Below, in pieces: positions 9,532 to 18,790 of a stretch of 64,000 nt of DNA. The stretch's first letter is position 1, and each line of letters opens with the position of its first letter. The notes beneath the pieces are model-generated. The model saw nothing but the letters and a program-made list of their open reading frames with translations, had not been told where the DNA came from and searched no databases. This stretch comes from an uncultured Opitutia bacterium (lineage in GTDB: Bacteria > Verrucomicrobiota > Verrucomicrobiia > Opitutales > UBA953). A program made the translations under genes and the position numbers. The stretch spans positions 186,001 to 250,000 of the forward strand of contig CAMFKE010000003.1 of NCBI GenBank assembly GCA_945957395.1, written 5' to 3'.

Positions 9532-10293
9532 TTACTTCTTGGCGGGAGCGGCCGCCGGCACGGGGGCTTCCGGCTCGTAGCAATAGCCGATGCCGTGGAT
9601 GGTGCGGAAGTTGTCGAGCTTGATGCCGTAGCGCTCGTAGGCGTCGCGGATCTTCACGATGTACTGGTCCAGCGAGCGCGAGCGCACATCGGCGTGAACG
9701 CCCCAAACCGCGTGGATGAGGGCCTGGCGGGAGACCACATGGCCGGAGTTGGTCGCCATGTGGTAAAGGATGCCCAGTTCCTTGCGGCCGATCTTCTCGA
9801 CATTCTTGCAGGGGAACTCGATTTCGAGGCGTTCCGGGTGGATGACGGCGCCGGAGAACGCGAAGGGCGCGGTGTCCAGGGCGGCGTTGTCGGTGAGCTT
9901 CGTGTCGTGCGCGGTCTCGGTGCGGCGCAGCACCGCGTGGATGCGCGCGATGAGCTCGGGGAAGCGGAAGGGCTTCGTCACATAGTCGTCGGCGCCGCCC
10001 TCGAGTCCCTGCACCTTCATGGCCTCGGCGTCGTTGGCGGTGAGGAAGATGACGGGAGCCGGGCGCTCCATGCGGCGGATGTCGCGCAGGATTTCGAAGC
10101 CGTTCTGGTCGGGCAGGGTGATGTCCAGGAGCACGATGTTGGCGTGGTTCTTCTCGAGGAACTTCAGGGCGTTGGAGCCCTTGTAAAACACCTGGGGAAT
10201 CATGCCTGCGGCTTCAAGCTGGTCGGCGATGAGTTGGGCTAGGTCTTTGTCATCCTCAACGACGAGGACGAGGGGCTTCGGCTGTGCGCACAT
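9532..10293 (-). CDS. OmpR/PhoB-type response regulator
   Basis: A 253-residue two-component regulator. The receiver domain spans about residues 8-125 with acidic pair ED at 13-14, phosphoacceptor D57 in LLDITLPDQNG, the conserved Thr in FLTAND and Lys in DDYVTKPF. A C-terminal winged helix follows (IGRKELGILYHMATNSGHVV, then VWGVHADVRSRSLDQYIVKI and FRTIHGIGYCY). No sensor kinase gene lies beside it, so it is an orphan in this window. The ATG at 10293 is the only sensible start. It is divergent from the PEGA-like membrane protein. Confidence 0.93.
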   Translation of the reverse strand: MCAQPKPLVLVVEDDKDLAQLIADQLEAAGMIPQVFYKGSNALKFLEKNHANIVLLDITLPDQNGFEILRDIRRMERPAPVIFLTANDAEAMKVQGLEGGADDYVTKPFRFPELIARIHAVLRRTETAHDTKLTDNAALDTAPFAFSGAVIHPERLEIEFPCKNVEKIGRKELGILYHMATNSGHVVSRQALIHAVWGVHADVRSRSLDQYIVKIRDAYERYGIKLDNFRTIHGIGYCYEPEAPVPAAAPAKK

Positions 10294-10352
10294 AGTCGGG
10301 GCGTGTGGCTGTTGGGGGTGGGGGTGAAATTGTCGCGGGTGTTTTCCCTATT

Positions 10353-10380
10353 CTTGGTGGGAGATGTTCCCACTGCCAAG
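10353..10380. promoter_or_regulatory. Dyad in the regulator/membrane-protein divergent region
   Basis: CTTGG-TGGGA at 10353-10362 is repeated in inverted form as TCCCA-ctg-CCAAG at 10368-10380. In a divergent promoter region this could be an operator or a hairpin in the leader of the downstream gene. No bound factor can be named. Confidence 0.35.
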
Positions 10381-10505
10381 TTGTAAAAACGATGAGCGGG
10401 CGGCCTGTCGAGGGTAGTTTTGCCCCTTGCGAAAAATTCGGGCGCGGTATTCTGAGGCGGCCCAACCGGGCGATCCACCCGACATCCCCACCTATTCCCA
10501 GAGCT

Positions 10506-11579
10506 ATGAGCGACGACCCCCAGTTAGCCAACGGATCCCGATATGCGGCCGTGCCTTTGGTCATCGCCCTGCTGGTGCTGGTCGCCGGCGGCGCATGGAT
10601 GCTCGGGCGTGGGCGCGGCGTGGCCGAGCGCAACCGCAGCCTGGCGGAGGCCGGTCAGCGCATGGACGCCGAGACCAAGGCGGCCTATGAAAAGGGTTTC
10701 GCGGCGGGAGAGGCTTCGCGACAGGCCGTACCGACGGCGGCACCCGAGGTGGCTCCGGCGCCGCCAACCCCGGCGCCTGCGGCGGTCGAGGCTCCGGCCG
10801 CCCCCGCAGTGCCCGAGCCCGAGAGGCCGACTCTATTGCAGGTGCGGACGGTCCCGCTGGCCGAGGTCCTGGTCGCGGGGGAGCAGGGCGAGTTTCGGTC
10901 CGCCGGTCGTGCGGATTCGGTCGGTGATCTGTCGCTGGAGGCGATGCCTGCCGGCGTTTATCGGCTGGAGGTCCGCCATCCGGATTATCCGAAAATGGAG
11001 GCTCCTGTTCGCGTCGAACTGGCCTCCGGGACGACTGCGCGGGCGGTGGTCGCGCCGCCCCCGCCGCCGGCCGCGCTGATGATTTTTGCAGACGACGCAG
11101 CGCCCCTTTACCTCGACGGAAAGAAAGTCGGGCAGGGGGGGACGGCCCTGCTGGGCAAGGTGCCCTCGCGGCGCGACCTGCTGGTCACGCTCGGCGAGCC
11201 CGGCAAGGAGACCCGCCGGGTGATGGTCCGTTTGGAGCCGCGGGAGACCCGCGCGCTCGACCTGCGCACGGCCGGCGCCCTCGCCGATAAGGCGTCCCGT
11301 GAAAAGGCGGCCGCCGAGGCGGCGCTGAATGCGCCGACCCCCGGCGCTCTCGGCGTGCGCGTGGTGTCGTCCGATCCCGATACCGGCGTCGTCGCCTTTG
11401 CGCGAGCCGGCGGCGGAGACGCGCCGATGTCGGTGGGTAACGAGGGGCGGTTCCGCGCTCCGGGCTCGACGCTGAGCGTGAAGGTGAAGTGCGTGCGGGT
11501 GTTCGCCGGGGTGAGCGTGTGCCGCGGCGAGGTTTTCGATGTGGTCGGCACGGCGACCAAGGGTGAACTGGTGCCGTAA
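10506..11579 (+). CDS. Membrane-anchored protein with PEGA-like domains
   Basis: A 357-residue protein starting at 10506 (MSDDPQLANGSRYAAVPLVI). One transmembrane segment near residues 13-35 is followed by a Pro/Ala-rich linker (about 80-110). Then come beta-rich segments such as MPAGVYRLEVRHPDYPKMEA with PVRVELASGTTARAVV, which resemble PEGA surface domains, and a second segment with AAPLYLDGKKVGQG. The C-terminal region has two Cys (VKCVRVF, VCRGEVF). The exact role is unknown. The topology suggests a periplasmic or exported body held by an N-terminal anchor. Confidence 0.6.
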   Translation: MSDDPQLANGSRYAAVPLVIALLVLVAGGAWMLGRGRGVAERNRSLAEAGQRMDAETKAAYEKGFAAGEASRQAVPTAAPEVAPAPPTPAPAAVEAPAAPAVPEPERPTLLQVRTVPLAEVLVAGEQGEFRSAGRADSVGDLSLEAMPAGVYRLEVRHPDYPKMEAPVRVELASGTTARAVVAPPPPPAALMIFADDAAPLYLDGKKVGQGGTALLGKVPSRRDLLVTLGEPGKETRRVMVRLEPRETRALDLRTAGALADKASREKAAAEAALNAPTPGALGVRVVSSDPDTGVVAFARAGGGDAPMSVGNEGRFRAPGSTLSVKVKCVRVFAGVSVCRGEVFDVVGTATKGELVP

Positions 11580-11973
11580 CGGCGTCGCCGGCGCCAAGCG
11601 AGGATCGGGCTTAGCGGGGTGTTTGCGAGTTCCGCAAGTCGCTGATGGCGAGTCGCTTGTGAGTTGCTATTTTTTTGTATGCGCCGCGTGGGCGCGATCC
11701 GTGTGCGAGGGGCCGGCGGTTTTTGCGTAAGTCGCCTTCGGCGGCTGCCGAGAGACGGGAGGATTATGCCCGGGGAAATTCCGGGGGGTGGGAATGTCCT
11801 GCCGTGCTATTTGGGGGATTTATCCCGGATGCCTCCAGTCTTTGTCGGGTGCTGGGGCGGGAGGGAGTTTGACAAGAGCTTCGCTTGACACCCTAGGGGC
11901 GAAGGCTACCCCCGACAGACCCCCTCTCCACCCCCCCATAGGAGGCGTCTTCGTGCGCCCAAAAACACCCCCC
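11580..11973. other. 394-base non-coding leader of the first autotransporter
   Basis: No credible gene is visible. The segment is G+C-rich with a T-run at about 11671-11677 and several short inverted repeats. Two TTGACA boxes lie near the 3' end. AGCTTCGC at about 11878-11885 is inverted as GCGAAGGCT at about 11900-11908, overlapping those boxes. The leader from the second box to the ATG is about 85 bases. Confidence 0.5.
11869..11912 (+). promoter_or_regulatory. Candidate promoter of the first autotransporter
   Basis: Perfect -35-type TTGACA boxes occur at 11869-11874 and 11885-11890, 89 bases or more before the ATG at 11974. No good -10 hexamer is visible at 16-18 bases (TACCCC or CCTAGG), so the call relies on the -35 boxes and position. 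Confidence 0.35.
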
Positions 11974-14900
11974 ATGTTGCCCGCCCTTCGTATTTCCCTC
12001 AACCGGTCCTTCCTCGCCGCCGCCGCTCTCGGTCTGGCTTCCGCCTCCGCTCACGCGGCGACCCTTTACTGGGACGGCACCGACAGTACGGCGGCCGCCG
12101 ATGGCGGTGCGGGCACCTGGAACACGAGCTCCACGAATTGGGACACGGCGGCCACCGGCGGAGCCAATGCGACTTGGAACAACGCCACTCCCGATTCCGC
12201 CGTGTTCGGCGGCGCGGCCGGCACGGTCACGCTCGGCACGGGTATCACGGCCGGCGGCCTCGCTTTCACGACCACCGGCTACACCGTCACGGGCAACACG
12301 CTCACCTTGGGCAATGCCACCGTCGGCGTGGACACCGGCTCGGGCGTGAGCGCCACGATTGGCTCCATCCTCGCAGGTACGAATACCGGTCTGGTGAAGA
12401 CGGGCGCGGGCACGCTGACGCTTTCGGGCGCCAACACCTTCACCGGTAACCTGGCCGTGAACGCCGGCACCGTGGCCGTCACTTCGTCCGGTAATCTCGG
12501 CGCCGGCACGGTGTCGATCGCCTCGGGCGCCACGCTGAACTTCACACACACTTCGGGAACGCAGACCGTTTCTCGGGCCATTAGCGGCACGGGCAACTTT
12601 GTGAAGGACGGAGCCGGCGTCTTGGTCCTCAATGGCGTCAACACTTTCTCGGGCAGCTATACGCTGACCGCGGGCGACCTGGTTTTCACCGGCACTTCGG
12701 CCGAGGACGGCGCGCCTTCCCTGGTGATCAACGGAGGGCGGTTTTATTTGGGCGGAGCGTTTGCCGGCGCAGTGGCCACCATGGGCAATCTCTCCGGCGC
12801 CGGAGGGCGCATATCCACGGCATACGAAGCGACGACGGGCACTCGCACGCTGTCGGTGAATCAGACGGCCGACGCGACTTACTCGGGTATCTTGGAGAAT
12901 GGCAGCTCCACGCGAGTGCTGGCCTTCACCAAGACCGGCGCGGCCACGCTCACGCTTGCGGGCGGGAGCTCTTTCACGGGCCCGGTTAACATCCAGCAGG
13001 GCATCCTCAAAATCGGCAACAGCAGCGCCCTGGGGGCTGCCGACTATGCGGTCACCAAGGTAGTGATCGGATCCGGCGCGACGCTCGATGTGAACGGATT
13101 TGCTGACACGAAGTACGGCGTCACGCTTGCCGGCGGTTCGCTGGTGAACACCGGCGCTGCCACCGCGCGCAATCTGATCCAGACCCCCAATCTCCTCCTC
13201 ACCGCCAATTCCACGGTCGGCGGCACCGGTGACTTCGCTTTGATCGCTTCCGGCTACGGCGCCAACTCGCTGGATCTCGCCGGCTTCACGCTGACCAAGA
13301 CCGGCACGAACTCGATCGGACTGGCCAGCACGACCGCCACTGCCGGCACCATCCGCGTTGAAGGCGGCGCCATCGAGATGGGCATCTCGAATGCCGGCAC
13401 AGGCTTCACCGGCGCCGCCACGACGGTGAATCTGGCCGCGGCCGGCGCGACGCTGACCGTCACCAAGGCGTCCACGCTGGGCGCGTTGACGGCCGGGGCG
13501 GGCACGGTGCTGGCGCTGAACAACACGCTTACGCTGGGCGCTCTGAACCCGAACACCACCTTCGGCGGCGACATCACCGGCACGGGCGGGCTCGTGCTCG
13601 CGCAGGCCGGCACCTTCACCTTCGACCGCGCGACCGACGGCACCGTGGCGGCGGTGATCTCGGGCGTGGGCTCGGTGGGCAAGACCGGCGCGGGCAAGCT
13701 CACGCTGACCGGCGCAAACACCTACACCGGCGGCACTTCCGTGACCGGCGGCACTCTCGCGGTTTCCGGATCCGGCAAGGCCGGCGCTGCGACCGGCGTG
13801 CTGAATGTTTCCGGTGGCGGCGCTTTCGACCTGGGCGGCACCTCGCAGACCTTCGGCGCCGTGACGGTGAACAACGGCTCGCTGCTCACCGGCACGCTCA
13901 CCGGGGCGAGCTTTACTCTCACTGACGCCACCGTCTCCTCCTCGCTTTCCGGCGCGGGCGCGCTGGTCTCCTCCGGCAACACCGTGTTGTCGGGCACCAA
14001 CAATTACACCGGCACGACCTCGGTGACCGGCGGCACGCTCACCCTCGGTGCAGGTGGCGCGACCGGTGCGATTTCCAAGGACAGCGCCGTGCTGCTCTCC
14101 GGCGGCGGCACGCTGGCCTTCAACCGCTCCGATGACTTCGAGTTTTCCAATGTCATCAATGGCGACGACGCCTGCGACCTGCGCCAGTCCGGCACCGGCG
14201 TGCTCACGCTCGCCGGAGACAAGAGCGGATTCCTCGGCACGACCGTGGTGACCGCCGGCACCCTGCGCTACAAGGAAGCCGCCGCTCGCCCCACGAATTT
14301 CACCGGGGCGCTCGACATCCAGGGCGGCACGCTCGATGCGAACAACCTGAACCTGAACACGCGCCTGCTGACCGGCTCCGGCACGGTCGCCATGGGCACC
14401 GGCACGCTCACCCTGCTGGGCTTTGGCGATTCCACCTTCTCCGGCAACATCGCCGGCACCGGCGCGCTGGTCGTCGATACCGGCACGACGCTGCGACTGG
14501 CCGGCGACAACACTTCCACCGGCGCCACCACGGTGCGCGGCGAGCTTTGGATCGGCAACGGCGGCTCCACGGGCTCGCTCGTCACTTCCGCCGTGACGGT
14601 CGAAGCCGGCGCATTCCTCGTTTACGACCGTTCCGACTCCGCCTCGGTTAACACTTTCGGCGTCTCCGGCGCCGGCACGCTCGCGTCGGTCGGCTCTGGC
14701 AGCGTCACGCACTCCGGCGTGGTGGACGGCGCGTCCGTTTTCCAGGCCGGCCCCGGCACCCTGTTCGTCACCAACGCCGCCAACCGCATAAGTTCGGTGG
14801 TCGTGGGCGACGGTCGGCTGGAGTTGGTGGCTGCCTCCGTGACCGGGCCCATCTCGGTGAGCGGCGGACAGGGTCGCATCATCGGCTCCATCGAGGCCCC

Positions 14901-17900
14901 CATCGAGGTCATCGGCGGTCAACTGATCTTGGGCTCCGGCGTGCGCGACACGCTCACCCGCGTCGGCGCCACCCCGGACATCACTGTGAACGCCCCCGGG
15001 GTGCTCACTCTCGCCTACGGCACGGGGGGCGTCACCCTCACCGGACTGAAGGGCGACGGCACGCTGGAAAACTTCTCTTCGCATGTCACGCTGATCGGAG
15101 ACAATTCCGCGTTCACGGGCACTCTGCTCCTCACCGGCGGCATCGTCGATTCCGACACGCAGGCCGGACTGGGTGGCGTCACGCTGCTGGACTTCAACAG
15201 CGGCACGCTTCGACTGGGCTCGGCGAGTACGCTGAGCGTGGCCGTGCACGCCACCGACGGCACCGTCTCGTACCTGAACAGCAATGCGATCATCTCGTTT
15301 GCGGGGGCGGTTTTGACCGGCTCGGGCGACATCGTTAACAACGGCACGGGCCTGTTCGACCTTACCGGCGCGGACCTCACCGGGTTCACCGGCCGCCTGC
15401 TCGACGCCTACTCCCCCTACGACTTCGTGGGAGAAGCCCGCACCTTCGCCAAGCTGGAGGATCCTATCCCCGGCGTGGGCCGTGACTACTTCAACAGTTC
15501 GGCCACCGACGCCACGATGACGCTCAATCAGGATGAGGACTCGGTGGCCTCGGGGCAGATTCGCGACAACATTTCCCTGGTGAAAAACGGCGAGGGCACC
15601 CTCGTCCTGACCGGCGCCAACATCTACACCGGCACCACCACCGTGAACTTCGGCGTGGTCCGCGTGGGTGCCGGAGGCACCACCGGCTCCATCGGTTCCG
15701 GCGCCGTCACACTCAACGCCGGCGGCACGCTTTCCTTCGACCGCTCCGACGAGATCACCGTAAACAACGCGATTTCCGGCGACGGCACTCTGGAGCAGCG
15801 CGGCACCGGCACGGCCACCTTCGCCGGGCCTGTCGATGTCGGCGTGCTTTCCGTGGCTGCCGGATCCCGCGCCGCCCTCGCCTCCTCGGCCACGGTCGGC
15901 ACCCTGGCCGGCGCAGGCGAGGTGCGCCTGGACGGCGCGTCGATCCTCACGGTCGACGGCTCCGGCGTCTTCGACGGTTCGCTCACCGGCACCGGCTCGC
16001 TGCTGAAGACCGGATCCGGCACCTTCGTGCTCGCCGGCACGAGCACGCTGGCCACCCGGATTGAAATCGCCACGGGCACGCTGCAGGTCGGCAACGGAGG
16101 CACCTCCGGGGACGCCGGCACGGCGTCCATCGTGAACAACGGCACGCTGGCGGTGAACCGAGCCGACACGGTCGTGCTCGCCAACGCCATTTCCGGAACC
16201 GGTGCCGTTACCCAGTCGGGCGCCGGGCGCACGGTGCTCACCGGCGACAACACCTACCTGGGGCGCACCACCGTGGCGGCGGGCATCCTGCAGGTCGGCG
16301 ACGGCGGCACGACCGGCTCGCTGGGCTCCGGCGCAGTGGTCAACGACGCCACGCTCGTCTTCAATCGCGCCGACGATGTGAGCGCTTCCAACGCCATCAC
16401 GGGAACCGGTTCCTTGGTGAAGGAGGGCTCAGGCAAACTCACGCTCACCGGCCCCGTCGGCTACTCCGGCGACACCGTGGTGAACGCCGGCACGCTCGCG
16501 CTGGGCACGGCGACCCTCCCGGGCGGCGCCTACACCGTGGCTTCCGGCGCCCTGTTGTCCTTCAACGGCACGGGAGCGGCGACCTTGCAAAAGGGCGTCT
16601 CCGGCGCCGGCGATGTCGAGTTCAACGGCTCGGGCGCAACCACCACGCTGCAGGGCGACTCGGCGGCCCACACCGGGCGCATGGTCGTCTCCTCCGGCCA
16701 CACCCTCCGACTGGGCGTCGACGCCTCCTCGCCGGCCCCCGTGCTGGGTTCGAGCCTTCTGGAAATCAGCCAGGGCGCCACCTTGCTCGGCTCCGGTCGC
16801 CTTTCCGCCGGCTCCCTCGTGAACCGGGGCACGGTCTCGCCCGGCTTCTCGCCGGGACTTCTCGTGCTTGCCGGCGACTTCACCAACACCGGCACGCTCA
16901 ATATGGAAATCGCCGGCGCCGGCGGCGCAGGCGCCTCCACCGGTCACGACCAGATTCTCTTCGGCGGCACGGCCAACCTCGACGGCACGCTCAATATCGC
17001 CTTCACCAACGGCTTCGCGCCCGCTGACGGGTTCTCCGTCGTCCTGCTTGCCGACACGAACACCGCCGACGGCAAGTCCTCCTTCTCCGGCAACTTCGCC
17101 ACCGTCTCGGTGACCGGCGCGGTCGGCCGCATCGTGACCTCCTCTTCCGGCACCATCGCCTTCTTCGCCGGAGATTCCATCGCGCAGACTCCCGGACTGG
17201 TGCTCTCCGACGGCGCCCTCGCGTTCGCCGAGGCGCTCAGCCCCTCGCAAACGGCCGTGCATCCCGCACTCGCCGATTTCATCGCCATCACCGACCCCGC
17301 CGCCCGCGCGCGTGCCCTGACCAACTCCTCCCCCGTCGGTCTCGCCGCGCTCACCGCGCTGCCCGTCTCGCAGGCCTGTCGCGAGGCCGACGCCCTGCGC
17401 CAGCGCGTCGAGGCTCAGGCTCAGGCGGCCCGTACGCCCTTTGGCGATGGCGGCGCCAACTGGCTCGCCTATGCCGGTGGCAACGGCGGAATCTTCGACA
17501 ACGACGACGCCGTGGACGCGCCCACCTTCGACACGCGCAGTTTCGGCGGCTTCGCCGGGCTGGAGCGCCGCCTTGGCGACGGCTCGCTCTCCCTGGGGCT
17601 GCGTCTGGGCTACGACCGCGGCTCCGCCGACCTGCACGACGGCGCCGGCGACATCGATCAGGACCACGCCCGCGCCACCTTCTACGGCACGGCCCTTCTG
17701 GGCGACGCCGCCTATGTGACCGCCGGCCTGGGCATGGGCTACTCGTCCTACGAGACCAAGCGCCACACGGTCAACGGCACTCAAACCGCCTCGCCCACGG
17801 GCCTCGATGTGTCCGCCTCGGTGGACGCCGGCTATGTCCTGCACATCAACCGCGAGTGGACCTTCACCCCGCATGCCGGCGCCTCCGTGGTGCGGGCCAA

Positions 17901-18297
17901 TGTCAGCGCCTTCACCGAGTCCGGTTCGGACCTGGCGCTGTCCGTGGACGGCTATTCGCACACCGCGGCGCAAGTCCGCGTGGGCACGGCGCTGATGCGC
18001 GAATGGGCGGCATCGGGCTTCAAGCGCGACGCCATCCGCTTCGGCGTCGATGTGTCCTACGAGCACACGCTCTTCGGCGAGACGGTGGATATCCCCGCCG
18101 CGTTCGCCACCGTGCCGCAGGTCGGCTCGTTCACGAGCGAATCGGCCGCGCTGGTGCGCGACCGTCTGGTGGTCGGCCCGCAGCTGGAGTGGGTCATCGA
18201 CGGCGCCAACTCCATCTCCGCCGGCGCCCGCTACGAAATGGGCTTCGACGGCTCGAAGGGCTACCGCGGCGACCTCGCCTACGAGTACCGCTTCTAA
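11974..18297 (+). CDS. Giant autotransporter 1 (beta-strand-repeat passenger, C-terminal barrel)
   Basis: A 2107-residue type V secretion protein. The start at 11974 gives a signal peptide (MLPALRISLNRSFLAAAALG, cleavage at AHA-A). The passenger (about 30-1800) begins with LYWDGTDSTA and is a chain of autotransporter-associated beta-strand repeats with the recurring pattern GTGxLVKxGxGTLTLxGxNxYxG followed by VxxGTLxVGxGG, as in LVKTGAGTLTLSGANTFTG and GKTGAGKLTLTGANTYTGG. This predicts a long right-handed beta-helix. From about residue 1828 (NWLAYAGGNGGIF) to the terminal RF is an approximately 280-residue outer-membrane barrel, ending AYEYRF with the usual C-terminal Phe. A likely role is adhesion or surface coating. 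A strong terminator follows, separating it from autotransporter 2. Confidence 0.92.
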   Translation: MLPALRISLNRSFLAAAALGLASASAHAATLYWDGTDSTAAADGGAGTWNTSSTNWDTAATGGANATWNNATPDSAVFGGAAGTVTLGTGITAGGLAFTTTGYTVTGNTLTLGNATVGVDTGSGVSATIGSILAGTNTGLVKTGAGTLTLSGANTFTGNLAVNAGTVAVTSSGNLGAGTVSIASGATLNFTHTSGTQTVSRAISGTGNFVKDGAGVLVLNGVNTFSGSYTLTAGDLVFTGTSAEDGAPSLVINGGRFYLGGAFAGAVATMGNLSGAGGRISTAYEATTGTRTLSVNQTADATYSGILENGSSTRVLAFTKTGAATLTLAGGSSFTGPVNIQQGILKIGNSSALGAADYAVTKVVIGSGATLDVNGFADTKYGVTLAGGSLVNTGAATARNLIQTPNLLLTANSTVGGTGDFALIASGYGANSLDLAGFTLTKTGTNSIGLASTTATAGTIRVEGGAIEMGISNAGTGFTGAATTVNLAAAGATLTVTKASTLGALTAGAGTVLALNNTLTLGALNPNTTFGGDITGTGGLVLAQAGTFTFDRATDGTVAAVISGVGSVGKTGAGKLTLTGANTYTGGTSVTGGTLAVSGSGKAGAATGVLNVSGGGAFDLGGTSQTFGAVTVNNGSLLTGTLTGASFTLTDATVSSSLSGAGALVSSGNTVLSGTNNYTGTTSVTGGTLTLGAGGATGAISKDSAVLLSGGGTLAFNRSDDFEFSNVINGDDACDLRQSGTGVLTLAGDKSGFLGTTVVTAGTLRYKEAAARPTNFTGALDIQGGTLDANNLNLNTRLLTGSGTVAMGTGTLTLLGFGDSTFSGNIAGTGALVVDTGTTLRLAGDNTSTGATTVRGELWIGNGGSTGSLVTSAVTVEAGAFLVYDRSDSASVNTFGVSGAGTLASVGSGSVTHSGVVDGASVFQAGPGTLFVTNAANRISSVVVGDGRLELVAASVTGPISVSGGQGRIIGSIEAPIEVIGGQLILGSGVRDTLTRVGATPDITVNAPGVLTLAYGTGGVTLTGLKGDGTLENFSSHVTLIGDNSAFTGTLLLTGGIVDSDTQAGLGGVTLLDFNSGTLRLGSASTLSVAVHATDGTVSYLNSNAIISFAGAVLTGSGDIVNNGTGLFDLTGADLTGFTGRLLDAYSPYDFVGEARTFAKLEDPIPGVGRDYFNSSATDATMTLNQDEDSVASGQIRDNISLVKNGEGTLVLTGANIYTGTTTVNFGVVRVGAGGTTGSIGSGAVTLNAGGTLSFDRSDEITVNNAISGDGTLEQRGTGTATFAGPVDVGVLSVAAGSRAALASSATVGTLAGAGEVRLDGASILTVDGSGVFDGSLTGTGSLLKTGSGTFVLAGTSTLATRIEIATGTLQVGNGGTSGDAGTASIVNNGTLAVNRADTVVLANAISGTGAVTQSGAGRTVLTGDNTYLGRTTVAAGILQVGDGGTTGSLGSGAVVNDATLVFNRADDVSASNAITGTGSLVKEGSGKLTLTGPVGYSGDTVVNAGTLALGTATLPGGAYTVASGALLSFNGTGAATLQKGVSGAGDVEFNGSGATTTLQGDSAAHTGRMVVSSGHTLRLGVDASSPAPVLGSSLLEISQGATLLGSGRLSAGSLVNRGTVSPGFSPGLLVLAGDFTNTGTLNMEIAGAGGAGASTGHDQILFGGTANLDGTLNIAFTNGFAPADGFSVVLLADTNTADGKSSFSGNFATVSVTGAVGRIVTSSSGTIAFFAGDSIAQTPGLVLSDGALAFAEALSPSQTAVHPALADFIAITDPAARARALTNSSPVGLAALTALPVSQACREADALRQRVEAQAQAARTPFGDGGANWLAYAGGNGGIFDNDDAVDAPTFDTRSFGGFAGLERRLGDGSLSLGLRLGYDRGSADLHDGAGDIDQDHARATFYGTALLGDAAYVTAGLGMGYSSYETKRHTVNGTQTASPTGLDVSASVDAGYVLHINREWTFTPHAGASVVRANVSAFTESGSDLALSVDGYSHTAAQVRVGTALMREWAASGFKRDAIRFGVDVSYEHTLFGETVDIPAAFATVPQVGSFTSESAALVRDRLVVGPQLEWVIDGANSISAGARYEMGFDGSKGYRGDLAYEYRF

Positions 18298-18333
18298 GTC
18301 CGAAGATGCGGCGCTCGACGCCGCTGCTTCATC

Positions 18334-18367
18334 GCCGCCTCCCGTTCGCCCGGGCGGCGGCTTTTTT
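18334..18367 (+). terminator. Intrinsic terminator after autotransporter 1
   Basis: Eleven-base stem GCCGCCTCCCG / CGGGCGGCGGC (one mismatch) with loop TTCGCC, followed by six T. It lies about 37 bases beyond the stop codon. Confidence 0.9.
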
Positions 18368-18724
18368 ATCGGCGATTCCCGCGTCGAATCGCCCGCGCCC
18401 GGCGGACGCAGTGGCCTGTTTGATTTCCGTAACTCCTTGTAGGTCAAACTCTTCAAGCGAATGCTGAGCCCGGTTGGCGCGCCTGGGTTCAGCCTCGCTC
18501 AGTCCCGTCGGGCGTCCGCCTTCGGTTCCTCTCGCTGATTCCCGGGACCGGCGTGGCCGGTATCCCTTAGCGGGTTTTTACAAATCGTGCTTCGGCGGGG
18601 TGAACCGACTAAGCCGCGAAAATCAGGCACGACGCTACCGGGCCCTTTTGCCCGGGGAGCAGGGTGGGTTGAATCAGGCTTCGCGGCGCGCCAGGTGGGC
18701 GTGAGAATCCCATCAAATCTACAT

Positions 18725-18753
18725 TTGACACCTCTTTGAGCCGAAACAGTTTT
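18725..18753 (+). promoter_or_regulatory. Candidate promoter of autotransporter 2
   Basis: TTGACA at 18725-18730, followed by CC as at the second box before autotransporter 1. The -10 region at 17 bases (AGTTTT) is poor. The leader to the ATG at 18791 would be short. If used, this promoter lies downstream of the folded element at 18568-18655, which would then not be part of its transcript. Confidence 0.35.
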
Positions 18754-18790
18754 CGCGCGTTTACCCCCCCGCTTTACGCCCCTCATCCCC

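Larger units (their letters stand above)
18298..18790. other. 493-base structured spacer between autotransporters 1 and 2
   Basis: No convincing gene. After the terminator comes a hairpin (CTGAGCCCGG at 18464-18473 with CCTGGGTTCAG at 18482-18492). A nested structure follows: TAGCG 18568-18572 with CGCTA 18633-18637, TCGTGC 18585-18590 with GCACGA 18627-18632, and CGGC 18593-18596 with GCCG 18613-18616. A further stem CCGGGC 18638-18643 pairs with GCCCGG 18650-18655. The pairings are compatible with one folded RNA leader or with DNA structure. I do not recognise a known riboswitch class. Confidence 0.5.

Noticed and set aside
11893-15249. 1118-codon open frame on the minus strand opposite autotransporter 1
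   Set aside because: Shadow of the G+C-rich codon bias of the plus-strand gene. Its translation is Gly/Ala/Arg/His-rich with no domain, and the plus strand has a signal peptide, repeats and a barrel.
18474-18704. Small 76-codon frame in the AT1-AT2 spacer
   Set aside because: Arg-rich translation, no motif, and it overlaps the nested inverted repeats; no evidence that it is translated.
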